The notes under the pieces are model-generated. The model was not told where the DNA came from and did no database searches. It was given only the letters and a program-made list of their open reading frames with translations. The position numbers and the translations under genes are program-made. This document shows positions 30,753 to 42,110 of a stretch of 64,000 nt of DNA, in pieces; position 1 is the first letter of the stretch; the number at the start of each line of letters is the position of its first letter. The DNA is from Symbiodinium natans (lineage: Eukaryota; Sar; Dinophyceae; Suessiales; Symbiodiniaceae): contig CAJNDS010002290.1 of the NCBI GenBank assembly GCA_905221605.1, forward strand, positions 1,105,501 to 1,169,500, read 5' to 3'.

Positions 30753-33700
30753 GTGTTGAAAGGCTCGTCTCCGCCGAGCACTATGAATTAGGGCACCAAA
30801 AGGCTCTGCCTCAAGAGCGTTGTGGGGTTTAGGGTTGATTGGGCTTGGGGTTCACGGGTTCCTAGAGCCCTAAGGCACTAAGGCCTCTGATTTTGGGCGG
30901 TTGGGGCCAAAGACCAAAAAGAACCCAAGTAGTTGCCCTACTCCCTGGAATCCTGGATTGGCAGTGCTCCCAGGGGCTTGTGGCAACCTACTCTTTGATG
31001 GGCTTGCTGATGGCCCAGGCACCCTGTGTTTTGAGCAGAGTGGCGGGTTCTAAGCGGCCCAGAAGCCCGAAACACCTATACATAGCGCCCCTGAACGCAT
31101 TTAAGCCCCTAAGCCTTCAACGCCTGCACCGCTAAACCCACGCCCTAAGGTGTAAAGGCTCTTATTTCATCGTGCTACATACGTCTGTGTTGAGGCTACT
31201 AGCTGGGCCTAAGGGCCTGCTGCACAACCCCACGATGCCAACCTTCTTCCCTGAGCCCTAAACCGCCGGCCCAAAACCTTATCGGAAGCTTGTGTCTTGC
31301 AGTTTGCTTTGGCATTGACAAGGGTGTATTAGAGGTTCACGGCTCTGGGGGTTTAGGGTTTCGGGTTAGTGTACAGTAAGGGGTTGAGAGGGTTTGGGGT
31401 CTGGGGTATGGGGTTTCCGGGCTTTGGGTTCTGGAAGAGAGACTTGAATGCGGGGAGGCGGGGGGGGGGGGGGGGGGGGGGGAATTGTCACCTGTTTAGA
31501 GTTTAGGGTTTAGGGTTTGGGGTTTAGGGTTTAGGGTTTAGGGTTTAGGGTTGTGCACACTGGCGTGTGCAGGGTGGGGTCCCCGTTCTCGCCCCAAGCA
31601 AGCAACATCTGTTTGCTAGACCTAAACCCTAAACCCGAAACCCCAAACCCTAAACCTTTTAGTGCCTTAACGGCAGCCCTGTTGTGAGAGCAGGTGATGA
31701 AATACCTGGACAGCATCGTGAAGCTCTACATCTCCGGGTAGGGGTCCCCACGGTTTAGGGAAGTCAGGATTTGTGGGTTTCAACCCTAAACCCTAAACCC
31801 TGAACCCTGAACCCTGAACCCTAAACCCTAAACCCTGCGAAGACCACTCTGGGTTCGAGGCTGCATAGGACCCCCCTTGGAGGGACCAGCAAGAGTGACC
31901 CCTGGTGATCAGGAACCTCCATACTGGGAACAGGATGGGTTATACCTACTAATTCAGGGTAGTTGCTACTAAACTGTAGGTAAATAGAGGGTCATCAGAA
32001 ACCGACATACTGGGAATAGAAGCTCGGTATGCTCTTGGGACATTTCATATTTTCCCTGATTGGGTTTGAGAGGACTACATTTTTCTCTTTTTTTTTGGGG
32101 GGGGGGGGGGGGGGGCTGTATGGGCCACCCTAGACCGTAAGGGTGCAGGTGGGATGTGACGGTGTGCAGTGCTGGCCTCCTGAAGCCTCAGGCAAGGCGA
32201 TTCAGGGTTTCAGGGCTCAGGTTATCAGCAAAGGGGTTCGGGCTTTTCTTCGGGGTTCAGGGCGTAAAGTTTTGGGGTGCTGGGTCTGTTGTCCCAAAAG
32301 TTAAGCCGAAAGAGTCCCCAAGCCCTAAACCCTGAAACCCCTAAAGTCCTAAACCCCTAAGCCCGAAACCCTAAACCCCAAACCCCAAACCCTAAACCCC
32401 TGAACCCTCAGAGTTCTTACTCAGATGTTCGAGGTCCTCGATGTATGTCTCCGCCGTTCTCTCCTGGCTCATCTTCGGAGCCTTGGTGTGGGGTTTAGGG
32501 TTTAGGGTTTAGGGTTTAGGGTTTAGGGTTTAGGGTTTAGGGTTTAGGGTTTAGGGTTTAGGGTTTAGGGTTTAGGGTTCAGGGTTCAGGGTTTAGGGTT
32601 TCGGGTTTCGGGTTTAGGGTTCATGGTTTAGGGTTGAGGGTTTAGGGTTGAGGGCTTATGAGGGTTCAGAGATTATGGGGCCCTCCAGTCGGACATGGCC
32701 CACCCTACAACTCCTGCAGCCCGAACCCCTCGAAACCCGCAACCTCCGCGAAGTCCGTAACCCTAAGCCCTAAACCCGAAAATTCTGAGCCACAACGAGA
32801 AGCTTCGTGATATCCCTACACGCATGGCCCCTATACTGAGTGGCCGGCTTCCCTTGTTTGGGGGTTAGGCCTTTAAAGAAGGGCAGGCTTTTGTGGTTCC
32901 CAAGTTATAGAGAAGGTATACAGTTACAATAGACTTAGAGCGACTCCGTAAGTTTAGTTCTTCATTCTTTTCAAGTATCCACCTAGGGTCCTCTTCGGAA
33001 ACCCGAAGCCAATTCGGGTTTGTCTTATAGGCTTTTTGGATTGGCAGATCATTAATAGGACTTTTGGAGTTATAAGTGCACTGGGTTTAGGGTGTTTTGA
33101 CTGATAAGGTTTAGGGTTTAATGCTTGATGTTCCCCCTTATACCAGCAGTCCTTATTAGGAACTATAGTAGCCCCTGGCAGAATCCCTATTAAGGAGCTG
33201 CTAGTATAAGGGGGAACATCCCCAAGTTTGAGGTTTCTGCGCTTCTGGGCTTTCTAGGATCTTGCCCGGTTGCATCCCAGGAGTTTGTGGCAGGTAGTCG
33301 AGATGTATGATAGAATACGGAAAGCTATACATGGGGGTGGATACCCCCTGAGGTTTTAGGATCCCTGATTTCTAATATTTCGTCCCAAGCCCCACAGGCT
33401 GCTACAGCTAATTGACCTTACAAGTCTTTCAAAGCCCTAAACCCGAAACTCCAGACCCTAAACCCTAAACCCCAGGATACACTCCGACCCTGAACTTTGC
33501 GGTGGGGATGCTCCTGGTCACTGTGGCTATGGCGCTTCGGCTCGGTGTTTTTTTGAGTGTCGCGCCAGCTTGCGGGTTTAGGGTTTAGGGGTTTAGGGTT
33601 TCGGGTTTAGGAGTTTAGGGTTTAGGGTTTGGGGTTGGGGGTTTAGGGTTTGGGATTTAGGACTTGGGGTTTAGGGTTTAGGATTTGAGCTTTAAGGTTT

Positions 33701-33838
33701 AGGGTTAGGGTTTAGAATTTAGCAGTTTAGAGTACATGAATTTAGGAGTCTAGGGTTTAGGGTTCAGGGTTTGGGTTTCAGGATTTCGGGTTTGGGGTTT
33801 AGGATTTGGGGTTGAGGGTTTAGGGGTTTAGGGCCAAC

Positions 33839-33869
<31 letters not shown>

Positions 33870-34429
33870 TTCCCAAGCCAGGTCGGCACGAACACACATC
33901 CGGAAAGCTAGACACCTTGACGTGTAGGGTGTAGGGACCCCAAGAGGGTCGCCCCTGAAGCCCTAAACCCTAAACCCTAAACCCTAAACCCTAAACCCTA
34001 AACCCTAAACCCTAAACCCTAAACCCTAAACCCACTACATCCCTTACAAACCCCCACCTGAAGACAAAAGGACCGGAATGAAGGTGTTTAAAGTTTAGGG
34101 TCTTGGGCGCTGATTCTTCTTCGGTGGCTCGGAAACCTCGACCCGGGTTTTTTGTTAGGGCGTTCTGGGGGTCCATAGGGTTTAGGGTTTAGGGTTTAGG
34201 GTTTAGGGTTTAGGGTTTAGGGTTTAGGGTTTAGGGTCCGGGTTACTTGGGTGTAGGGCTTCTAGCAAGGGGCCCCCGGATCCTAAGCCCGACTACTTCG
34301 AGGGCTTCGGCCACAAGTAAGGTTTGGAACCCTAAGCCCAAACCCTAAACCCTAAACCCTAAAGCGCAGACTTATAAGGCCCTCTACAACCTGGAGTCGT
34401 TGATGCCGAAGAAGGACAAGAAGCAATGA
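30753..34429 (+). CDS. Long multi-exon gene model, mostly phase-consistent
   Basis: Islands that join in one frame: 30753-30826 (VERLVSAEHYELGHQKALPQ), 30965-31046 (CSQGLVATYSLMGLLMAQAP), 31203-31252 (GPKGLLHNPTMPTFFP, GA donor), 31303-31323, 31573-31614, 31691-31737 (QVMKYLDSIVKLYIS), 32170-32206, 32425-32492, 32670-32756 (DYGALQSDMAHPTTPAA), 33258-33293, 33476-33575, 33878-33921, 34064-34083 and 34099-34146 (WALILLRWLGNLDP). Then 34266-34316 (KGPPDPKPDYFEGFGH, GTAAGG donor) and terminal 34370-34429 (TYKALYNLESLMPKKDKKQ, TGA). The last two do not match phase with 34146 or each other, so small exons are missing or a boundary is wrong. Several islands are open in more than one frame. Function unknown. 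Confidence 0.47.
31460..31482. repeat. Poly-G tract
   Basis: A 23-base G run. Comparable G or C tracts are at 3900-3928 (interrupted), 11325-11347, 32097-32115, 33841-33869, 43570-43588, 52090-52113 and 60504-60525. Confidence 0.9.
33127..33220. mobile_element. Inverted-repeat element, family B
   Basis: GATGTTCCCCCTTATACCAG and CTGCTAGTATAAGGGGGAAC arms frame about 94 bp within an inferred intron of the 30.7-34.4 kb gene. Confidence 0.88.
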
Positions 34430-34599
34430 GGCTTAACGAATCGATGAGCCAAAAAACCAAAACCCTCCATTTCGAAGCCCTGAAAGCCTGAAACCCTGAA
34501 ACCCTAAACCCTAAACCCTAAACCCTGAACCCTGAACCCTGAACCTGAAATCCTAAACCCCCAAGCCTTGATACCCCGTTTGGGTGCACGGGCTCCTGG

Positions 34600-35290
34600 A
34601 GGGCCCTGCAAACCCTAACCCTAAACCTTAAATCCTAAGGTACCGCGAATCTAGACAAACTAGCTACACACGAGAATGGTACCAAATCTTTGCGTATAAT
34701 GTCGAACTAGAAGTGTATGTGTGTTTTGGAATATGCTACAGATGTCTGTTAAATCGTAAACGGTTCAAGATGTTTAAATCAATCAAACAACCCTAAACCC
34801 CAAACTCCTTTCTTGATCTGATACGTATTGGGCCACCTCACCTTAATCCCGGGTTTAAGGTCCAGGGCCAAGGGTCCACACAGGCAAGGGCCTTCTCACA
34901 AACATAGTCTTCGGGTTTCGGGTTTTAGGGTTTTGGGGTTGTAGGATGTGTTGGGGTTTTAGGTGGTTGTTTTTGGTATTTTTGCTTTTACATTTTTTGT
35001 GTTGGGGGGGTTTAGGGTATTTGGGGTTTAGGCATACTAACTGATACAAACGTTTGCTAGAGTTCTAGAAGGAACTTCACGCCAAAGTTCTTATGCTAGC
35101 CCCGACCAAGGGCCATAACTCTACCTGCAACTAGAGGGGACTCAACCCCAAACCCAAACACGTGAACCCTAAACCTTGAACCCCACACACTAAACTCACT
35201 AAGCCCTGAACCCTAAGCCCTAAGGCCCTAAACCCCAAACCGGAAACCCTGAACCCTGAACCCTAAACCCTGACACCTGAACCAGCCTCC
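34600..35290. other. Intergenic stretch
   Basis: About 690 bases after the stop at 34429. It contains scattered CCCTAAA units and an AT-richer segment at 34630-34800, probably 3' UTR and spacer. No supported gene was seen. Confidence 0.45.
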
Positions 35291-35299
35291 CTAAGAGAG

Positions 35300-36538
35300 A
35301 AGCCCGCGGGGCCCAAAGTTCGGCTCCCAGACGCAGGTAGTTTGCCAGGGACCCCTCCTGTGTTGCCTCCTTGCTATTGTGTTATACGGGCCCTCAATGT
35401 GGTCCCTTATCTTTCAAAGGGTTCTGAAGTATGGGCCCTTGGGTTGCATAGGGTATACAAGGGCCCATGTAACTAACTGTGTATACCTCCTGTCCCTTTT
35501 TTGGGTTTAAGATCTTAGGGTTTTTGGTTTCAGGTAATGAGGGTTTAAGGGTTGAAGGGTTTAAAGGGTTTAGGGTCTTAGGGTTTAGGGTTTTAGGTAT
35601 TTAGGGCTTAGGGTCTTAAGGTTTCGGGCTTGGGGTTTGACGAAGGCTGCGCAAGCCTAAGCCCGAAAGCGCTAAAACCCTTATCAACCCCATGCGCCAG
35701 AGTAGGATTGGCTTTTCGGGTTCGGGGCACATGGGTGGTTTTCGCAATATGTTTATAGCACCAGTTTTCAGCAATTCCCCCCCCCCCCCCCCCCCCATAT
35801 TGAGATTTGGGGTTGTGGTAGTCCGGGGATTTGCGCGCTTGCGTACTTTTGCAGGGCTTTCGCGGGTTGACGGCCTATCGGGGCTAGACGGGAATCTGAT
35901 AAGGGTTTACACCTTCAGCGACGTGGACGTTGACCGTTGAGGAGGGACTATAGGGCTTAAGGGTACAAGTAGGGCGATTAGGGCTCAGAGTTTGTGATTG
36001 ACGGTTCTTCAGACTTGAACCTGAAGCCTGTAGTTAAACTACTTCTGACCCAACTCACAGCCCGATGGATAGCTCACTCTGATCTTATACACCTTTGGGG
36101 GTGGGAGGGATCCTCACGGTGATATTTTCGAGTTGAGGTCGAGGGTCTTTTCTCAAAAGCTATCATTACTGGATTCCTAAACCTAAACTCTGAAGCCTAA
36201 ACCCTAAACCCCAAGCCCTAAACCCTAAGCCCTAAACCCTAAACCCTCAACCCTAAACCCTATGATGCATTCATATGAACCTGCAGGCAGACCTTAGGGC
36301 CCTTCGAGGGCTTCGTGCTTCGGGCGGCGTCTGGTTCTCACCGCGACCTTGCCTCAAATCATGGGATTTTACCTTGGACCCCGAAGAGTTTAGGGTTTAG
36401 GGTTTAGGGTTTAGGGTTTAAGGGGTACATCCTTAGGGGTGCGAGTATGACTCCCTTGATCAAAGGCTTCCATTGCTTCGCAAGGGGGCTCAAAGCAAGT
36501 CCCTCTCCCAAGGGAAGGGCCAAAAGAAGCCGGAGTGA
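35300..36538 (+). CDS. Partial gene model: four exons
   Basis: Exon 35300-35336 (KPAGPKVRLPDA), exon 35855-35904 (LSRVDGLSGLDGNLIR), exon 36291-36387 (LRALRGLRASGGVWFSPRP, CLKSWDFTLDPE) and exon 36485-36538. The last reads GAQSKSLSQGKGQKKPE, TGA in one frame. In the frame matching exon three it reads GLKASPSPKGRAKRSRSD and stays open to GTTTAG. Each has AG before and GT after. Function unknown. Confidence 0.37.
35391..35473. mobile_element. Inverted-repeat element, family G, uninterrupted copy
   Basis: GTTATACGGGCCC and GGGCCCATGTAAC ends. This 83-bp copy lacks the CCCTAAA array carried by 28901-29065. Confidence 0.85.
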
Positions 36539-36671
36539 CAGGGTTTAGTGTTTAAGGTTTAAGGTTTAGGGTTTAGGGTTTAGGGTTTAGGGTTTAGGGT
36601 TTAGGGTTTAGGGTTTAGGGTTTGGAAGGACTACATTTAAGACAACCTTATGATTACTTAGCCCATATGGG

Positions 36672-36748
36672 CTAAATAAGGAAACGCAAAAAGTTTAAAG
36701 TTCAACTATATAGTTGAACTTTAAACTTGTTGCGTTTCCTTGTTTTAG
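36672..36748. repeat. Near-perfect 64-77 bp palindrome
   Basis: AAGGAAACGCAAAAAGTTTA at the left pairs with TAAACTTGTTGCGTTTCCTT at the right around TTCAACTATATAGTTGAA. The stem has only one two-base mismatch. Further pairing (CTAAA / TTTAG) extends it to 36672-36748. It is a strong cruciform or RNA hairpin and may be the core of an element. Confidence 0.93.
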
Positions 36749-36860
36749 TAGGAATCCTAAATTTTAATCTGTTTTCCCTTGGGTATTGCAGAAGTAGCCC
36801 CAAACCCCAAACCCTAAAACCTAAACCCCAAACCCTCAACCCCGTACCCCAAAAGGGATC

Positions 36861-36947
36861 ATGTCATCTCGCGCTCGAAGTGACCTTGTCTGCATCTCCC
36901 TCTTTCTGGCGTTCAGTCTTGGCAGGATAGCATGTCGCGAAGCAGAT
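36861..36947 (+). CDS. Possible first exon with signal peptide
   Basis: ATG at 36861 opens MSSRARSDLVCISLFLAFSL then GRIACREAD, resembling a signal peptide with AC cleavage. GACCCTAAACCC follows, which would be a GA donor. The 253-bp satellite begins about 160 bases on, so its partner exons would lie beyond the satellite. Confidence 0.35.
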
Positions 36948-37109
36948 GACCCTAAACCCTAAACTCTAAACCCTGAACCCTATACCCGAAACCCTATCTG
37001 GGAAATACCATACAGTCCACAGACACTGGCTTTGCTCATCTGGGCTTTGTATAAGATTTCGGCGCGTTCGGAATCTTTCATGATGATGTTTGACGTAGCG
37101 TGTCGTTGA

Positions 37110-38975
37110 CAGAACGAATTGCATGCTGAGTCAGCGGCACCGGCCAAACGCAGTGCCAGCGACTGCTTAAGAGCAGGCCAAAAACACAGCGTCAAGCATT
37201 CTTTGGCCACTTTTTGCTGGAGATTGCATTGCTGAGTGGCGGATATCATTGAAGCTGGATTCTGAATCGGTAGTGTTTACCGAGCAGCCCTAGCTGGGCT
37301 TGCACAACATGTGAGCTTCACGGGCGTGCTTGCTTGACGCGTCTATAAGGCAGCTATCGCGGTGGCAGAACTTATCGCATGCTGAGTCAGCGGCACTGGC
37401 CAAACGCAGTGCCAGCGACTGCTTAAGAGCAGGCGAACAGAAAGAGCCAAATGCACAGCATCAAGCATTCTTTGGCCACTTCTGCTGGAGATTGCATTGC
37501 GGAGTGGCGGATATCATTGAAGCTGGATTCTGAATCGGTGTTTTTTACAAAGCAGCCACAGCTGGCTTTGCACACGTGGCGGGCTGGCTTGACGTGTTTA
37601 AGGCGGCTATCGCGGTGGCAGAGCTTATCGCAAGCTGAGTCAGCGGCACTGGCCAAACGCTTTGCCAGCGACTGCTTAAGAGCAGGCGAACAGAAAGAGC
37701 CAAATGCACAGCATCAAGCATTCTTTGGCCACTTCTGCTGAAGATTGCATTGCTGAGTGGCGGATATCATTGAAGCTGGATGCTGTGTCGGTGTTGTTTA
37801 CAGAGCAGCCACAGCTGGCTTTGCACACGTGGCGGGCTGGTTGGACGTGTTTAAGGCGGCTATCGCGGTGGCAGAGCTTATCGCAAGCTGAGTCAGCGGC
37901 ACTGGCCAAACGCAGTGCCAGCGACTGCTTAAGAGCAGGCGAACAGAAAGAGCCAAATGCACAGCATCAAGCATTCTTTGGCCACTTCTGCTGGAGATTG
38001 CATTGCTGAGTGGCGGATATCATTGAAGCTGGACTCTGAATCGGTGTTTTTTACAAAGCAGCCACAGCTGGCTTTGCACACGTGGCGGGCTGGCTTGACG
38101 TTTTTAAGGCGGCTATCGCGGTGGCAGAGCTTATCGCAAGCTGAGTCAGCGGCACTGGCCAAACGCTTTGCCAGCGACTGCTTAAGAGCAGGCGAACAGA
38201 AAGAGCCAAATGCACAGCATCAAGCATTCTTTGGCCACTTCTGCTGGAGATTGCATTGCTGAGTGGCGGATATCATTGAAGTTGGATGCTGTGTCGGTGT
38301 TGTTTACAGAGCAGCCACAGCTGGCTTTGCACACGTGGCGGGCTGGTTGGACGTGTTTAAGGCGGCTATCGCGGTGGCAGAGCTTATCGCAAGCTGAGTC
38401 AGCGGCACTGGCCAAACGCAGTGCCAGCGACTGCTTAAGAGCAGGCGAACAGAAAGAGCCAAATGCACAGCATCAAGCATTCTTTGGCCACTTCTGCTGG
38501 AGATTGCATTGCTGAGTGGCGGATATCATTGAAGCTGGACTCTGAATCGGTGTTTTTTACAAAGCAGCCACAGCTGGCTTTGCACACGTGGCGGGCTGGC
38601 TTGACGTGTTTAAGGCGGCTATCGCGGTGGCAGAGCTTATCGCAAGCTGAGTCAGCGGCACTGGCCAAACGCAGTGCCAGCGACTGCTTAAGAGCAGGCG
38701 AACAGAAAGAGCCAAATGCACAGCATCAAGCATTCTTTGGCCACTTCTGCTGGAGATTGCATTGCTGAGTGGCGGATATCATTGAAGCTGGATGCTGTGT
38801 CGGTGTTGTTTACAGAGCAGCCACAGCTGGCTTTGCACACGTGGCGGGCTGGTTGGACGTGTTTAAGGCGGCTATCGCGGTGGCAGAGCTTATCGCATGC
38901 TGAGTCAGCGGCACTGGCCAAACGCAGTGCCAGCGACTGCTTAAGAGCAGGCGAACAGAAAGAGCCAAGCGCAGA
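37110..38975. repeat. 253-bp satellite with alternating A and B variants
   Basis: About seven tandem copies of a 253-base unit (GGCGGATATCATTGAAGCTG, AACAGAAAGAGCCAAATGCA). Variant A (GAATCGGTGTTTTTTACAAAG) is centred near 37534, 38041 and 38546. Variant B (TGTCGGTGTTGTTTACAGAG) is centred near 37788, 38295 and 38799, giving a 506-base higher-order period. The first copy is diverged. 253 is not a multiple of three, so the recurring 77-101 residue frames on both strands shift each unit and are not one protein. Confidence 0.95.
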
Positions 38976-39168
38976 GAATTGAACAGTCCTTGGCAACTCT
39001 TTGACCGTGGATTGCTCCGCCGGGGGGACAGACAAATGTCGACAGCCAGACTTCGCGGAGTCTTTAGGGGTTTAGGGTTTAGGGTTTAGGGTTCATAGTT
39101 TAGGGTTTAGGGTTTAGGGTTCACACGAGCTTCATAAATGCAAGCCCGGAATCCGAGCTCGGCACAAA

Positions 39169-39273
39169 TATAGGGGTCGGAATATGTTACTCAGAGTATT
39201 CCCCTAGGGTCCCTTCGTAGCTATACTACATGAGCTCCCCCAAAACCCGATTCTAATTATCAAGGCCCCTATA
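39169..39273. mobile_element. Family K element
   Basis: TATAGGGGTCGGAATA ... CAAGGCCCCTATA; the TATAGGGG/CCCCTATA ends are inverted repeats. It is related to 52239-52338, a partial copy at 12347-12430 and a fragment at 46428. Confidence 0.75.
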
Positions 39274-39326
39274 AACCCTAAACCCTAAACCCTAAACCCC
39301 TCTAATTCTTAAGGCCTCTAGAGTAG

Positions 39327-41685
39327 GCATTCTTGGGTTGCTTTGCTGTGGACGGCCATGCCGGGAACCGGAGAAAGTTCTTAGGGTTTAGGAGTTTGGG
39401 GTTTAGGGTTTGGGGTTTAGTGTTGAGGGTTTAGTGTTTGGGGTTTAGGGTTTAGGGTTTAGGGTCTAGGGTTTAGGGTTTGGGGTTTGGGGCTTAGGGT
39501 TTAGGGTTTGGGGTTTAGGGTTTAGGGTTGAGGAGTTAGGAGTTTAGGGTTTGGGGTTTAGGGTTTGGGGTTTAGGGTTTAAGGTTTAGGAGTTTAGGGT
39601 TTGGGGTTTAGGGTTTGGGGTTTAGGGTTCAGGGTTTGGGGTTTAGGGTTTAGGGGTTTAGGGTCTTCCAGAATCAAAGCAGGCCTCAGAAGTCGTAACG
39701 CCTGCAGGGATCGATGTGTTGGTAATCACGTCCTGACTCCTAACCAGGACGTGCCATCGTGGCGACATGCAGAGACTCTTTGATGTTCTACGACTCTGGG
39801 TTTCTGACCTGAAAACCCCTAAACCCTAAACCCTAAACCCTAAACCCTAACCCCTGAGCCCCAAAATTCGCAACTCTCCAACCCTGAGCTCCAAATTTTT
39901 GAACGTCACCGAGGCCGATGGCTCCAGCCATAGAACACCATGTTGCGGGCATAAGGCTTAGGGCCGATTTCAGGTTCTGGGCTCTGGTTTCAGGGTTTAG
40001 GCTTGTACCTTTTAGGGTTTAGGGTTTAGGGTTTAGGGTTTTTAGTATAACGCGGAGATCGGAACAGGCCCTTCTTGCTAATTCAGAACCCCTGTGCCCA
40101 GCTGCAGTGCCCTAGCCCCGCAACCCAACCACACCCAACCCCCACTTTTCCAACATCGAACCATGCAGAGCTTAGTCAGAACCCTAAACCCTAAACCCTA
40201 AACCCTAAACCCTAAACCCTAAACCTTAAACCCTAAACATAAGTTTTGTCCTGATCTCCGAAATCGGCATCTTGAACGATTCTCGGCAGTTCACCCCTGG
40301 CAAATCTATCTATCCCCTAAGACGTGGGTGTAGTCGACTCCTTGATGGAGCTCTCGCCTACATCGAGGCCGGGCCCCGATTGGGTTTAGTTTTTTTTTTT
40401 GTTTCCCGGGTTTAGGGTTTAGGGTTTAGGGGTTATAGGGTTTGTGGTTTAGGGGGTTTAGGGTTTAGAAGTCCTGAAACCTGGAACCTCGCAGAGAGGG
40501 TATTGACGGAGCATGCATTGAACTTTGTCGCAGGGTTTAGGGTTCCCAATGATACCTACCTCGGCAGGCTCTTGGGACATTCTATGTTTGCCATTTTTGG
40601 TTTGAAGGCGGTTATATTTGAGAGGGTGTTGTTGAGGGCCATCCTAGCGAAACCCTGGCAAAAGGTACCCGGCTTCGATCCCAGACACTTGCAGCTTCGG
40701 GGACCCTTCAAGCCACTCAAGCCCGCCTAAACCCCAAACCCCAAACCCTAAACCCAAAAACCCAATCCTTACATCCCTGAGACCGCAGATCCCCTCCATC
40801 CTTCCTCTCCTCCTCCCCAGCTTATCCTTAGGGTTTAGGGTTTAGGGTTTAGGGTTTAGGGGTGTAGGGATTCCCACATTCCTGGAATGGAGACTAAGCT
40901 ACATCTAGGCCCAAGTTCCCAAGTATACCAGCCAGAGAAACTACCCGTGAATGCTCTAGAAGTGGGCTCAAATATCCGGGTTCAAGGGTTTAAGGGTTTA
41001 AGGGTTGAAGGGTTGAAGGGTTTAGGGCTTTAGGGCTTTACGGTTTAGGGGTTTAGTGCTTAGGTTTTAGGGTTTTGGGTTTTGGGTCCCCGACCCCCAC
41101 CACCAATCTCAAATCGGTATCTGGAGACCCGGAATGAGCCTCTGTTGGTAGGAGCAGCTGATGCCGGCCGTGGGGGGCTGAGGATGTTGGGTGTTGGATT
41201 GTTGGATTGTTGGTTCAGGGTTTAGGGTTTAGGGTTCAGGGTTCAGGGTTTAGGGTTTAGGGTTTCGGGTAGAAGTGTCTTTTGCAGAAGCCCTGGTGTT
41301 GTGCAGGGGGACTCAGGCTATTTCGGCGTAAGGAGCCAAGGAATGTAAGCAACCCTGAAGCCTTGAACGTGGGAGAGGGTTTAGGGCTGAGGGCGGTATA
41401 CGGGCCTAGTGGGCCTTCATGTGATGCGGGTGTAGGCTTGCTGCTTGTGTCTCGTTTCGGGCCGAAACCTTCACACATATGCCACTGAGCCCTTAAAATT
41501 CTTAGTGTGCCCAAGTTCCTGGGCATTTGTCCCTGACATTTTAATTACACCATAACGCCCTAACTCCGAACCTTTCTTCAGGAACCCTAAACCCTGAACC
41601 CTAACCCTAAACCCTAACCCTAAACCCTAAAGCCCGAAGCCCCAGCATCCTAGCACATCGAAGTCGCTGGTCATCGAAGCTGCAG
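39327..41685 (+). CDS. Partial gene model: about ten exons
   Basis: Islands with AG before and GT after: 39327-39376 (AFLGCFAVDGHAGNRR), 39748-39799 (TCHRGDMQRLFDVLRLW), 40108-40174 (CPSPATQPHPTPTFPTSN), 40290-40383 (FTPGKSIYPLRRGCSRLLDG), 40495-40534 (RVLTEHALNFVA), 40648 to about 40727 (ETLAKGTRLRSQTLAASGTL), 40789-40832, 40893-40979 (TKLHLGPSSQVYQPEKLPVN), 41127-41219 (TRNEPLLVGAADAGRGG), 41288-41344 (KPWCCAGGLRLFRRKEPRN, GTAAGC donor) and 41646-41685 (HPSTSKSLVIEAA). Joins 40383-40495, 40534-40648, 40979-41127 and 41219-41288 keep phase. Some others do not. Probably the same gene as 42111-43866. Function unknown. Confidence 0.45.
40562..40647. mobile_element. Introner family 3 inside an inferred intron
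   Basis: CTCGGCAGGCTCTTGGGACA ... GAGGGCCATCCTAG, matching ankyrin intron 4. Its terminal AG (40646-40647) is the acceptor for the exon starting at 40648, which is in phase with the exon ending at 40534. Confidence 0.85.
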
Positions 41686-41869
41686 GTCGAAAACACTGGC
41701 TCCGTTTGAGGAATTTGGGTTCACAACATATAGGTTTAGTGTTTGAGTTGGGTTTAGTTTAGGGTTTAGGGTTTAGGGTTTAGGGTTTAGCGTTTAGGGT
41801 TTAGGGTTTAGGGTTTAGGGTTTAGGGGTTTAGGGTTTAGGGTTTAGGGTTTAGGGTTCATACTCTACA

Positions 41870-41975
41870 TCTCAAGTAGTGCCCTTAGTCCCTTTTTGGG
41901 GGGTTTAGGTTCACTTATAAACCCCTTTAAGCAAAAAGGGCACCCTTTTTCAGCCTAGGTTACTGGGCAGCCTAG
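41870..41975. mobile_element. Introner-like element, family N
   Basis: AGTAGTGCCCTTAGTCCC ... CCTAGGTTACTGGGCAGCCTAG with an internal AAAGGGCACCC. It resembles introner family 2 at its right end (GGTTACTGG.CA.C.TA). Related half-copies are at 47152-47185 and 52700-52772. Confidence 0.6.
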
Positions 41976-41984
41976 ATCTTATTA

Positions 41985-42094
41985 CCCTAAACGGTCCATG
42001 TACCTAATTGTTGGTTACTCGGGCCTTAAAGTACTTTCTATATAGGGACTTTGGGGCCCAAGTAGATAATAATGAGGTACACGGACCCTTGGGG
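41985..42094. mobile_element. Inverted-repeat element, family A
   Basis: CCCTAAACGGTCCATGTACC ... GGTACACGGACCCTTGGGG with internal TTAAAGTACTTTCTATATAG. It lies in the intron just before exon 42111-42182. Confidence 0.85.
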
Positions 42095-42110
42095 TTAAAT
42101 CTTGTTTCAG

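Noticed and set aside
37330-38982. Repeated 77- and 101-residue proteins in the satellite
   Set aside because: The unit length of 253 is not divisible by three and the frames restart in each copy on both strands; no selection for coding is visible.
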